Part shown: positions 11,401 to 22,786 of the stretch, piece by piece
Numbering within the stretch: the first letter of the stretch is position 1
Layout of the letters: each line of letters starts with the position of its first letter
Origin: Climacium dendroides
Taxonomy: Eukaryota > Streptophyta > Bryopsida > Hypnales > Climaciaceae
Direction: 5' to 3'
Assembly (NCBI GenBank): GCA_950106755.1
Contig: OX467082.1
Coordinates: forward strand, 9,052,001-9,116,000
DNA length: 64,000 nt
Made by a program: the position numbers and the translations under genes
The notes under the pieces: generated by a model
The model's input: the letters and a program-made list of their open reading frames with translations, nothing else
What the model was told of the DNA's origin: nothing
Databases searched by the model: none

Positions 11401-11633
11401 AAGCATACCAATTTATTTTAGGGTGGCCAACTATTTTTAAGGAGTGATATGATCTAACATTAAAAGAAATATGGAATGGTGGAGTGATTTGGAATATGAA
11501 AATGGTTTGGGTGTTAGAGTGATATGATCTAACATTAAAAAAAAATATGGAGTGTTGGAGTGACTTGGAATATAGAATATGAAATGGAAATATATAAAAG
11601 CATATTAATTTATTTTAAGGTGGTCCACGCCCC

Positions 11634-12480
11634 TGCCTAAATCCCGTCCGCACCCTGACGATAGCGTCCGCGCCCTGCATGTTCCTAAATCCACATAGCA
11701 GTCACGTGGCCTATTTTTCTGTTATAAAAAGTCAACTATATGTTGATTTTATTGGACGGGCGAGACCACTAACGGACGGGCGAATCGGACATCCGTCCAC
11801 TATGACAACCATGCCTTCAAGCCATATATGTTTTAATACACTTCTTATATCAATAATTTCATCAATGAAGAAACATGATGGTATAAAAGTGGATATATTT
11901 TTATGATATATCTCATGAATGTATCAACCACATAGTAAGATCTTGTATAATTGATTAGATAAAATCAATATCGATTATTTATTTCAATTTTTCAAACACA
12001 AATAAAGACTAAAATAAATAATTTGAAATGTTTATATCACGTGTAGCATCTATAAAAATGGTTATCTTATGACCATTATTTTTAGTGTCAAAGAATTCAT
12101 ATGCACCATATAAATAGCAAGTTTGTAATGTCATCTTTCTCATGATATATAAAAATATTTTATAAGTGCTATTTGGTTTACATCTTTATAATCAAAAAAT
12201 CAATTGAATTTAAAATTATAATTGGTTCAAAAAAATCTACCATGTATCTATTTTTTTAAATTAAGGATGTTTGGATTCATTTTTGTTGACTATTAGATGA
12301 TACATTACCTCATACCACACATATTTCATGAATGAATAAATGTAATTTTTTTAAATTCTTTTCTTTTTTTTAAATTTTTCATATTTCAATCAATTGTCAA
12401 AACATGCTCACATATTTGTCTATCATATTACTAAAATCATAACTCCCTCTGTAATATCACAAGTGCTATCTTTAATATTA
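11634..12480. other. AT-rich DNA with a small GC-rich insertion
   Basis: A GC-rich patch with CGTCCGC/GACGGGC motifs in opposite orientations (11645-11685 versus 11753-11810) interrupts AT-rich sequence and may be a small TIR element. The rest is AT-rich and has no recognised gene. Confidence 0.35.
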
Positions 12481-13279
12481 GGGGCTTGTGCTTGCTATGC
12501 TACGCATTCATTGTACTATATATTAGTAAACATTTGATATATTTGAATAGAATGCATAATAATGATTTCGATAAGTTTTTAAAATAATTATTTTAATTAT
12601 TTTATAAAAATATTTTCAATCATGCATACATAGAAATCGTATTTTCACACAATGTGATATTACAGAAATAGAGTAGCAGTTTGCAATTACTTCTGTAATA
12701 TCACTTTTTACAAAGGGTGATATTATAAAAATAATATAGTTGTTGCAATTGAGGTGATATTAAAGAGGATCCATAGGATGATATTATAGAGGTAGCAAAT
12801 CCATTACTTCTCTTGGCTTTACACTTTTTTGCACTTCTATAATTTTGTGTTTTTGTGAGCTTTGAGCTTTCATGATTTCAATTTCCTATTGCTACTAGCA
12901 AATGATTTGAGAAATTTATTAGATTGAACTGATTTTGGATTTTACAACAATTAAATTGTTCACAAAGCTTTTGAGATTTACAAGTTTTCCTTTAAATTCT
13001 TCTATTTGAGTTGCCATTGTTTGTAACAATTGAGTTAAATTTCTAAGGCATTCTAATGTATGTATCTTTTACCATATTCATCATTGCATGTATTTCATTC
13101 ATTATTTATTAAATTTCTATTGTTTATTTCAGTATATGCTTATTTATTTAAAAAATTATATGAAGATTTTAGTAATTTTTATCTGAAGATTTATTGAAAT
13201 TCTTGCTCTGCATTCTATCTAATACCTAAAAATTCTAATGAAATTCTAATGGTGAATGCATAGCATAGCAAGCACCAAC
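12481..13279. mobile_element. TIR element (MITE-like), ~0.8 kb
   Basis: The left end reads GTGCTTGCTATGCTACGCAT and the right end carries the inverted GCATAGCATAGCAAGCAC. Together these form terminal inverted repeats of about 28 bp with a few mismatches, perhaps extending to 35 bp. The interior is AT-rich, non-coding, and holds inverted TGTAATATCAC motifs (12450-12720). No clear target-site duplication was found. The superfamily is not assignable. Confidence 0.55.
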
Positions 13280-13735
13280 CGCTAGTTTAATAATAAAAAT
13301 ATAATAAAAAAATAAACTATAAACAAGATTATAAGTAAATAATTAACCATGTATATAATTTAAAATAAATATTAAAAACAAGAAAATAATGATGATATGT
13401 ATCTTGTTACTTTGTTTTGGTTGTAAATGTTTGTTATGCTTCTAGTATTGACCTTAAATGATGAAAGTGTTTTCTTATTTCTTTAATGACGTGGGATTAT
13501 TTTTGTTGAATTGTGATGTATGCACTTTGAAATTTAAAAATGAATTAAATTTATTTAGAATTTTTTTATTGAGATTAGCATTTAAATATAATAATCTATA
13601 GCTTATTGTTTAAGAAATTAATTCTTTGTAGATATCAAAAAGTCATTGTTTTTTGCTACTAGTCCACTACAATTTTTTACGCAAATTTAAACCAGAATTA
13701 GTTGAGAAGCTCATAAAAATAAATACATCTACTAA

Positions 13736-13867
13736 AATAAAGTAATATTAATTTGTAATATAAATCTTGCAAAATTGTCTTTATAGTATTTGTAAACATG
13801 GAATAAAGTAATATTAATTTGTAATATAAATCTTGCAAAATTGTCTTTATAGGATTTGTAAACATGG
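13736..13867. repeat. 65-bp tandem duplication
   Basis: Two near-identical copies of a unit containing AAAGTAATATTAATTTG and TTGCAAAATTGTCTTTATAG lie head to tail, differing by about one base. The high identity in otherwise decayed AT-rich DNA suggests a recent slippage or unequal-exchange event. Confidence 0.8.
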
Positions 13868-15248
13868 ATAAAGAGCGTAAAAATGTGTATATTTATGTGT
13901 TCATATTTTTATTTGAAATTGTAATCATAAGTTAATATTTTATAATATTATTTTATAATAAATAATTTACAAATATGATATTTAAAAGTACCAACTATCG
14001 AGAGATTTTTCAAGTGCATTTATTTCATTAAAAATTAAAAATCTTTGCAGCTAAATTGAAGAAAATCACATAAAATTTATTAAATTAAAGTTGATCAAAG
14101 TAAATATTTATCTATTTGATGAGATTTAGTATTATCCATTCTATATTTAAAAATCAAGTCATTGTTCACTTTTTATATACTTTTAACATAATTATAACAT
14201 AATAACATGTCAGATTGATACAAATTCATTTAATTGCTATTATTCCTTTGTGCAAGACCTCAATTTTGAAGATCCCCAACATGAAGAAGGTTCAAGTGTT
14301 CAATTTGATCTCCAAAGACATCACAACCATAGATTATTGTTAAGAATTGAAGTTACAGGAGAAATTGAAGATGGGCTCAAGTGGTATAGAGACAAAGAAG
14401 AGTAATAAGACATAATTTCTAAATTATAAAGATTCGCTAAGGGATAGTTTAACAAATCAACATTTCAGTTCATTTTTGAACATAGGAAGCCCAAAGGAAC
14501 CAAACAATAGACTATGCTATGGTTCCACATTGAATTTGTGAAGAAATCCAAGTTGTTTTGAATGCTTGGGAGCAATTTGAAGTTCAAAATCTAGACTTTT
14601 TGCATTACAGTGAACTTCAAAATCCAGACTTTTTGCATCCACAGTGAACTTTGGATAAAATATCATATCAATCTAAGAGGTAATGAGTGACTGAGAAGCA
14701 CTTTAGTAGAGGGAGGTTCAACCACAAATGTGATTTTTTGCTATTTTTTTCACTATTTTTTGACATTTCAAGACAATTTTGCAAACGCAATGAGTCAGTT
14801 GAATGATATTTTTTTCACCAAAGTAAGTGTCTTTTGGTTTTGAATCACTTTGTAGTTTAAGGTTTAGAAATCGAATTTCACCTTTAAATATGTTTTTAAG
14901 AAAATTTCAGCATCTTTTTTCAACACTAAATCACTATAATCTTTCAATCTATATGGTCAAACGACTCTAAATTTGTTTCACACCCTCTACAACAAGCACA
15001 CTACAAGATTGTACAGATTGTATGGTTGAGATTTCCATACTTCATTGAAATTTAGACTTATAGCACTTGAAAAGCAAGGATGCTCTTACACATGTTTGGA
15101 CTTCAGGTAATGAGGGCTTAAATGATTTAGCACCTTGGAGTGCCTAGTATGTAGGGTGGGGAATGTAGATCCTAAATGAACAAAAGAAGCTAGTCCAAAG
15201 ATCTTGACATTTTGCAAGTTTCTCTTCCTCTCTAGCTCCTAGCCTACA
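13868..15248. other. AT-rich intergenic DNA with a diverged repeat
   Basis: No gene was recognised. Around 14720-15010 a segment ending in CACACTACAAGATTGTA resembles, distantly, the interior of the TTAA-flanked family (compare CATACTACAAGATC near 7070), so it may be an old relative. A short direct repeat (GTGAACTTCAAAATC/CAGACTTTTTGCAT) occurs at about 14570-14640. Confidence 0.35.
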
Positions 15249-16553
15249 TTAACCCTGAAGTGCTTTGACGTCCATTTTCTAGACAATGAATAAATTCAAA
15301 ATGTTGTTTTTTTCTCATTCCTACTTGGATGAAAGTCATCATAATTTTTGATGATACTTTACCAAGTTGTTGTCCTATCCATTGGTTGGATTTGATATTA
15401 CTAGAATACAAGTATTTTTAAAATCACAAATATGGAATTATGTCAAGTGGTCAACTTGCATTGACTCTAGTTCAAAACTAGATGTACAAAAATGAGGTCA
15501 AAGATGTAAAGGTCACAGAAATATCAAAAAATCACCATATCAAGAGAACCTCATTTCAAATCCATTTCAACAAGTTTTACTCAAAAAATGATGATATTTT
15601 GCTTGCAATTGAATTTAGAAGGAATTTTGAAATTTTCGTTTCAAAATTTATAGAAAAAGATCGGTGATAGCATGTGTGGATCTAACTGTATGGATAGGAT
15701 TTAAAAATCAATATCTACAACTTTCATTTGTATACCAATTCCAAAATGTTCTTCCAAATTGTATTTTATAATGGTTTTTTCCAAGTTGTCAATTTTAGAG
15801 ATGAATCTAGACGTTTAGGGATTAGTTGATGTAAAACCTAGTACAACATCAAGAAACATGAAAATTATTTTTTCATCATATAAGGATGTACTTCACCCAT
15901 CTCTTTTTTATAACTCTTGTAGAAAATTCTTAAAAACATTCACAATTCATCTAGTAGTGGACACCAAGATTCCTAGATTTTTTACATCCACGGTCGATTT
16001 GGGGGGCGGGTGTAATTTTTGTAAACAATTCTGAAAAAGTGCCATTTGGTGCCCTCTCAAAAGATGTAATTTTAGATTGGATTGAATAAGTAAGTTCTGT
16101 GGGGTAGGTCCTTGAACCACACAAAAAACGAAAGTCATCCAACAATTCACATCTTTGTAATTACTCTTCAAAGATTGATGTGTCATAAACATCTTTGGCA
16201 CTATTGCTAAATAGGGTTTGCTACAATTGGGCATAAATTTGAGTATTTGGTCTAGAAATTGACCAAAAACTTTTTGACTAATTCCTTCACACATATATAG
16301 TTGTCCTTTACATTAAATATGCATTTCTCATTGAAAATTCTAATATGAAAGGTTAGGCCATTTCAAGTTTGGACAAGCACAACTTACTTATATTTGCACA
16401 AATTCTCTTGAAATTGGTTTTGTTAAGAGCATATGAAGATACTCTAATTGCGTTTTTCTCTAAGTTTTTTGAAATCAAATGTTTTACGACTTGTAGGAGA
16501 CAAAATGTCATGAAATCGACCAGAACGTGGTCGACCAGACGCTAATGGGTTAA
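15249..16553. mobile_element. second TTAA-flanked element, ~1.3 kb
   Basis: The left border is TTAA-CCCTGAAGTGC (15249) and the right border is GCTAATGGG-TTAA (16553). These are exact flanking TTAA copies around CCC...GGG ends, with further imperfect inverted similarity inside. The interior has no convincing transposase. Piggybac-like borders are suggested by the TTAA target rule. This is a single copy in the window, so the borders rest on the terminal motif alone. Confidence 0.4.
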
Positions 16554-16929
16554 AGTTCACCCTCAATGGTCTAGAGAGCTCAATTTTGGACACAATAGGA
16601 GGTATGTCATACAAAAGTATGAAAATTGAGGTATACAATAGTGTCAAAAATTTGGATTCATATTAATTTGAATCCCATGACACATGGCTCTTCCAATATG
16701 GTCCATTATTGTACTTCCTATATGATACAAAATCTGCAAAAATGATTACATATTTTATATGTGTGGTATTGTTTTTGAGCATAATAAAGCTGAGATGTTA
16801 AAATGATGTCCAAATGAAAGATTCTAATGGCAACATTCTCAATCCAATGGTGTATATCTATCTTGACCAAATTTAGTACATAATTTGTATTCTAAAAAGC
16901 AAATACAATCCTTTCCTTTAAAATAGTTT

Positions 16930-17700
16930 TTTTTGTTTTTGTTTTTGTTTATTACATTGAAATCTCTCGAACTATGTGTCCTTTGGTTACGTACGTGCTT
17001 GGTATTGTCGGAAAGCCCTCGGTGAGGAGGGGCACACAAGCTTGGTTTTGTGAAGTTTGGACCTATGGAGGGAAAGTTATTGACTTTCAAAGTATTTTTT
17101 GAGTTGAAAAATTAGAAAACTACTTTTATTTTGAGATCTCCAGAACCATGTGCCCCCTAGTTGCGTGCTTTGTACCATTGGAAAGCCCTCAGTGAGGAGG
17201 GGTGCATGAGTTTGGTTTTGTGAAGTTTGGACCTACAGTGTAAAAGTTATTGAATTTTGAATTATTTTTGAATTTAAAATAATGCTAAAATCTATAAATC
17301 TTTTGGATCATACATTATTTGATCACATTTTTGGTATCATTGGAAATCTTTTTGCAAGAAGGAGGGCATAGGCTTGGTTTCATGGTGGTTGGACCAATAG
17401 TTGGGCATGTATTTAGTACCATTGGAAAGCTCTTTGAGACAAACGACTCATTAGTTTTGTTTTATGGCATTTGAACCAACGATGTGAAAGTTATGGATGT
17501 TTGGATCTTAAATTATGCTACATTATGTCATATTTTGGATTGTGTATGAATTGATGACATTCTTGGTATCATTAGAAAGCTCTTTGAGAGGAGGGATGCA
17601 TGGACTTTGTTGTGTTTGGACTTATGGCATGAAAATTATGGATTTTAGAATTATTTTTGGATCTATTTTTTTGGCTTATACTTTAATCATCTTTTAATTT
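16930..17700 (+). repeat. satellite-like array, family S
   Basis: About four to five diverged units of roughly 170-190 bp, each with GAAATCTC or GAGATCTC, an ACCATGTG-like block, ATTGGAAAGCCCTC, GAGGAGGGG, TTGGTTTTGTGAAG, TTTGGACCTA and AAAGTTATTGA. The same family recurs as single or tandem units at 38.08-38.35 kb (+) and 41.49-42.26 kb (-). Non-coding. Confidence 0.7.
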
Positions 17701-19471
17701 ATGATTATATAATTATTTTTTACATTATTATCCTATATATGAAGTTTTACTTTGTATTATTTTTTAGTTTTTTAGTTTAGATTTTACTTTATATTATTTA
17801 TATATTTTTTACTTTATTATAATATTGACCTTGATAGTATACTATGTGAGATATCTATCACTTGGAAGCATATTCCCTCGGCGTCCCAAACCAAACAATT
17901 GTTGCTCTCGCTCTGAGGCTGTTGCACTCCTCTTCTGTACCAATGCTCGGCCCCTTTTCATTTTACTCATCCTTCAATCCCCAATTCCTTATTTTGCTCT
18001 TGTCTTCTCCAGTGCGCATAACCGAACGCAAGTTTTTGAATCACAACACTTGCACTCTGCTTGTAAACATTCCACAAAACTTTTCACTCACAGAAGATCA
18101 ATCCTTCACAGGTACTCTACTACTCCTCTTCTTTTTTCTTTGTAAGAATTTCCATTCATTCTCCTTTGACGCTTCTGGAATTGGATGAGTTCGTCTTTTT
18201 GAAGCCTTTGAGAGAATATATTTAACTTGTGATGGCGTTTTTAGGAAGAGTCGTCAAGAACGGGTAGTCTTTAGTCTGTCTTGGATCCCGAGCTAATTAG
18301 AGCGCTGCCACTCACCGATTGTAGGATTTTGTGATTTTCACAGAAGAGTCGTTAAGAACGGGTAGTTTTTTGTCTGTCTTGGATCCCGAGCTAATTGGAG
18401 CGCTGCTACTCACCGATTGTAGGATTTCGTGATTTTCACGGTTGGATGGAAAAGACTGGGATTCTGGTGAGGGCTGATTGCCTTGGCTGCTAGTAGGCGA
18501 GGTTTAGCAAGTCAAGGGAGATTGGCTGAGGGCTTCTTTCGGGAGGAGAGAGCACCATGATCTGTGGATGGATGGTTTGTGATGGTTTGGGGTGGCAAAC
18601 CTTATAAGGTAGTTGTACAGACCGTTAGTAGTTAGAAGATATTTCTATTGAGTGGGGGGGCATGCCACGGGAATCTCCATTGGTGTGAACGGAGCAAAAA
18701 ATCAGTCCTTCACAAGTACACTACTACTCTTCTTCTTTTTTCATTTTAAGAACTTCCATTCAATCTCCTTTGATGCTTCTGGAATTGGATGAATTCCTAA
18801 GTTGAGCAGCATCTCTTCTTCACTAATTTGTGCACTCTATGTCTCTCGCCTTACAATCTAAATGAGTTAACATTTTAGTAGTACACGTTGCTTGAGGTTG
18901 TTGCTTGAGGTTGCTTTGATGATGCTCTGAGATTGGTGGACTATAGCGTGAGATGCCGTTGTGGGACTAGAGCCAGGGTTGGATGCATTGCATTGTAGTT
19001 AATTTAAGGTTGTAGTTTAGAGTTGTTTGCAAAGATTTGTTAAGAATTGATTTGGATTGATAACTTAGCTTCGTTTTGAAGGTTTGGTACTGGTTCTCCT
19101 CAGTGTTGGAGAGTTTTTTTGTGCAGGAGCAACATATGGGATTGGCAAAGAATGTGCGAGGGATTTGGTGGATATGAAAGGTTTGATGAATTTCGAGTTT
19201 AATTAGCTTTGTGGATGGTGGATGCTGTGCAGGTCCTACAAATTGATTACAAACTGCAAGAAGAAAGTGACACTTTGCGTGGACTCACGTGAACTCTTGG
19301 GTGTTCATCCCCATCTTTGTCTAAATCCTGTAAGTGTGAATTTTCTTTAGTTGTCAAGTTCCCAATACATGGGTTCACAACAATTCTTGGGTGCTCATCT
19401 TTATCTCTTTTTAAACCTTAAATTATAGTTTTGACCCTAAATTACAACTGTCCTGAGTTGTTTTGCAGGAG
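17701..19471 (+). other. presumed leader and first intron(s) of the unknown gene, with internal duplications
   Basis: Composition becomes gene-like at about 17860. A donor-like CACAG|GTACTC near 18110 may end a non-coding first exon. A 97-bp unit is tandemly duplicated at 18245-18341 and 18342-18439 (GGATCCCGAGCTAATT in both). The block at 18093-18193 recurs at 18700-18795 (TGCTTCTGGAATTGGATGA in near-identical form). The region ends with the acceptor TTTTGCAG at 19468. Confidence 0.5.
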
Positions 19472-20197
19472 ATGGCGTGGCTATCTAGTAGGACCGTTGA
19501 GTATCACCACACTGCAGGTGATAAACGGTCTGGTTCTCAACTTGTTGGACATTCCCTACAGTGGAAGAAGGTTAGCAAAGCAAAAGGGAACACTAATCTC
19601 TATGAGCAAATTCGTCATGCAAATGCCGACATAACGAAGGATCATGTCCTAATTTACCCCACAGCAACATTGGTGGAAGATTGTCAGATTCCAAGGATTG
19701 TGGAGAAGGCGTCCAATTGGGATTCTTTGACAAAGGATGTTCCTGGTTTTACCATCGCTATGCACAGGGTGGCAGAATTAATGAACAAGACTGGTTGGTA
19801 TTTAACAGACACATTAAATGACCTTTTGCAAGCCAAAGGTTTAGGAATGGTAAATAATGTGGGTGAAGCGATCAGTAAGGCAACCGACAAGTTCACACCG
19901 AAGAAACAAAAGGAGGTTTTAAAGGCACTGTTAAAAGTTTTATTTCAACCTTTTGTAGACCAAGAACAAACCAGTTCACTGGCCATGACCGAGTGGCATA
20001 ATTGTTTGTCGTGCTTGAACAAACGCAATGCCATTTGTCATCCATTGGGTTTATATTCTAAGCACATTGATGTTTCTAATTTGAATGAGTTGAGGGTTGA
20101 TATTGAAGAGAACGCAAACTACCAAAATATGCGACATGCAACTTTGGTAATGGTCAAGGTTGGAGAAAAGATGATTGCAGACGGTAGTGCCTGGTGA
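19472..20197 (+). CDS. protein of unknown function with an Rx4H (HEPN-like) motif
   Basis: A 241-aa open frame starting MAWLSSRTVEYHH, immediately after the acceptor TTTTGCAG|GAG, so the ATG sits at the start of an exon. I do not recognise the family. Composition and length are typical of a real protein. It is soluble, with no signal peptide or membrane span. Residues about 125-165 (VGEAISKATDKFTPKKQKEV) are helical and charged. Near residue 190 it has LNKRNAICHPLGLY, in which RNAICH fits the R-polar-x3-H pattern of HEPN nucleases and nucleotide-binding helical proteins. This motif is short, so HEPN membership is only a hypothesis. Stop TGA at 20195. A truncated C2-gene copy follows 650 bp downstream. 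Confidence 0.55.
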   Translation: MAWLSSRTVEYHHTAGDKRSGSQLVGHSLQWKKVSKAKGNTNLYEQIRHANADITKDHVLIYPTATLVEDCQIPRIVEKASNWDSLTKDVPGFTIAMHRVAELMNKTGWYLTDTLNDLLQAKGLGMVNNVGEAISKATDKFTPKKQKEVLKALLKVLFQPFVDQEQTSSLAMTEWHNCLSCLNKRNAICHPLGLYSKHIDVSNLNELRVDIEENANYQNMRHATLVMVKVGEKMIADGSAW

Positions 20198-20845
20198 TGA
20201 TGGGTTCAAGATTTAGGATGTGTTACAAACCATGTCCCGTGAGAGAGACATTATCCTGACTTTCCTTGTCGAGGAGTTTAAAATTGTGAAGGTCGTGAAG
20301 ATCTGGAGAAATTGGCTGCCAAGACTCAATCCTAAGTATAGTTGTTTCATGAAATTTATATATGTGAAGCATATTTTTAGCTCACCCTTGAAATGAGACA
20401 ATTCATTCAGAATTTGTAAACACCACTGTAGACAATGGAGATTAAGTCCACATCAATTTGTATCTGTGCTTGAGTTCGTAACATTGTGAGATTGCAATCC
20501 TCTTTTGGGGGGTCTCGAAATAATTAGGGTAAGATGATGACCAAGGCTACCATGACTTTTGATTGGTGCTGTTGCCGTCTTAAGCTTTTGTATGCTCAAA
20601 TTTTTGAACTGAATTATGATTCTAGCAAGGTCGACATAGTTTTGAGGTGATGCTAATATTAGTACTTGGTTTATGTGCGCACCATGGAACTGTCGTCATT
20701 CTTGCCAGAAATCTCGAATGGTTTGCAGACATCCTTCTTCACTGCAATTGCGAGTGGGGAACCAGGTCTGTTCGAGACCCGATTGGGGAAGCACATTGTA
20801 TCCTACAGTAGTAACCAAATTACGACGCAGAACATAATAGCACCA
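20198..20845. other. intergenic / 3' flank
   Basis: The 3' flank of the unknown gene. From 20666 an open frame runs without a stop into the inverted C2 copy, creating a chimeric 129-codon frame that ends in the C2 protein's Gly-rich tail. No independent gene was recognised. Confidence 0.4.
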
Positions 20846-22015
20846 GCAACAATATGCGCAGCAGCAGTATTACCCACAGCAGCAGCAATTTGCTGGGGGG
20901 CAATACTCGCAAGCAGGGTATCCCCCGCAGCAGCAGCAACCGCGGGGTTTGGTGGTGCGGGCGCGGGGTTGGGTGCGGGCCTGTTGGGCGGGCTCTTGCT
21001 CGGATCCGCGCTGGACGGCGGTGGCGGCGGATGCGGTGGGGGCTGCGGCGGTTGATTGTAATTTACTCATCCGTAGCATTAATTTTTGTGAAACCAAAAA
21101 TGTGTGTGTACCATAGGTTGTAGCTTTCTCGATAGTTGTGGCGTAGCAGCGCACATGTACATAAATTTTTGCAAAGTTCCGCAACTTGTCTTATTACAAT
21201 TCAATTTCACTGAAATCTCTTTTGAGTGTACTGCAATTCACTTGGTGGTTTGTCTCGTGCACGCACCTACACATGCGCGGCCATCCCCAATCCAACTTCA
21301 ACTGCATTGAGAAATATACTGTGAATGTTCAACAAAATCCATGACTAATTTTGCCACAAGAGCGACAAGCAGTCATTGCGAGAGAGAATTTCTCGCCAGA
21401 GATCATCCCTCGCCACTGCTTGTTCATCCTACGCACAATTTCGTCACCACAATCCTTGTGCGGCAGGGGTTGTGGCGGTTGATTACGCGTATCATTCATT
21501 TTCACCGCAATGCAACCCAAGTTGTATGTCGTAGCTTTTTCCTCAGTAGTTGTGTTGGAGCATCGCGCTTGTCAATGAAGTTTTGCAACATATCTTACGC
21601 ATCAATTTCACTGAAATCTCTGGGAGTGTGCAGTGATTCTCTTGGTTGTTTATCTCGTACTCAGACCTCCGCATACTGCGGCGGTTGATCAGTCATCAGT
21701 AGCATTGAGTTTCACTGCAATGAAACCTAAGTTGTATGTGTACTAAAGATTTTAGCTTTTTACTCGGTAGTTGTGTTGGGAGCATCGCACATGTCGATAA
21801 ATTTTTGCGAAGTTTCGCTGAAACGTGATTTATACTTCAATTTCACTGAAATCTCTATTGAGTGAACTGTGATTTACATGGTTGTCTCTGGTATACATAC
21901 CTGCGCATGTTCAGGACTATGCATCAGTAGCTTGGGTTTTCACTGCAATGAAACCAAAGATGTGTGTACTATAGACTAGCTTTCCCTCAGTAGTTGGGTT
22001 GGAGCATCGCAGATG
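20846..22015 (+). pseudogene. inverted, truncated copy of the C2-gene 3' end
   Basis: This segment is the reverse complement of 3023-4215, at very high identity. Two stretches of 63 and 68 codons read identically in both. It contains only the Gln/Tyr-rich part and Gly-rich tail of the C2 protein plus the amplified 3' units, and lacks the whole C2 domain and promoter. About 10 bp are missing next to the CAG repeats (CCGCG joined to GGGTTTGG). This shifts the frame between the Gln-rich and Gly-rich parts, so the original reading is broken. The copy has additional repeat-unit sequence up to about 22080. Confidence 0.85.
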
Positions 22016-22079
22016 TAGATAGATTTTTGCAGAGTTTCGCAGTGAGTCTTATACTTCAATTTCACTGAAATCTGTTTCG

Positions 22080-22786
22080 CTTCGCCTGAAATGTATTGTA
22101 TCAAATTAGGCATGGATTTTATTGAACTACCGTACTGAGAAATTTGAGAGATTTACTGTGAATTAAGTTGGAATGGCATTTGTTTTAAAATCTATCATCC
22201 TTCGCCAGGTAGGTTGGCCAGATTTCGATGTGGGTGTCCTGTTTCCCTTCACCTACCTTAGGTCAGTTAAGTGCTGCCAGATTTCACATAATTCTACTGA
22301 GAATTGAGAAAGACTTGTGCATGTGCTGTGCATGTAATTGGAAGTAGGCGATCCCCTCGTGAATTCGTGATGCCTCCAGAGGGAAGGCTAATGACAACTC
22401 ATTAGCAGAAGCTAGGTTGGAGAATTTTAGAAAATTATCAACCATAGTCAAAACTAAAGAACGTCGATGCCCTCATTGCGAACATTGATTCTGTTTTCCA
22501 CCTGTATATACCATGTTCGATGAGAAAAACAGAAACAATTGTAACAACAAAGGAATGCCATCACTGAGATCACTCTTGAAGCGAAACAGAGGAACGAAAT
22601 GATGAAGATGTGATTTACTGCAATCTGACTGTTGACTTAGAGACTCATTGCTCTGTCAAACTTGTTGCAAACTCCTATAAATTTCCAAAACTAATGGCTT
22701 GAGGGGGACGAAGCAGAAAAGAAGACCGATCTTTTGTTGGTCTTCCCCTCCGTCGTCCCTCATGAATGAAGAGAGTCACAGATTTT
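22080..22786. other. 3' flank of the histidine kinase
   Basis: Mixed-composition sequence between the C2 copy and the kinase stop codon. It probably holds the kinase 3' UTR in its right part. No separate gene was seen. Confidence 0.4.

Noticed and set aside
15947..16294. A 115-codon minus-strand frame
   Set aside because: It lies inside the TTAA-bounded segment, lacks any motif and has no splice or start support.
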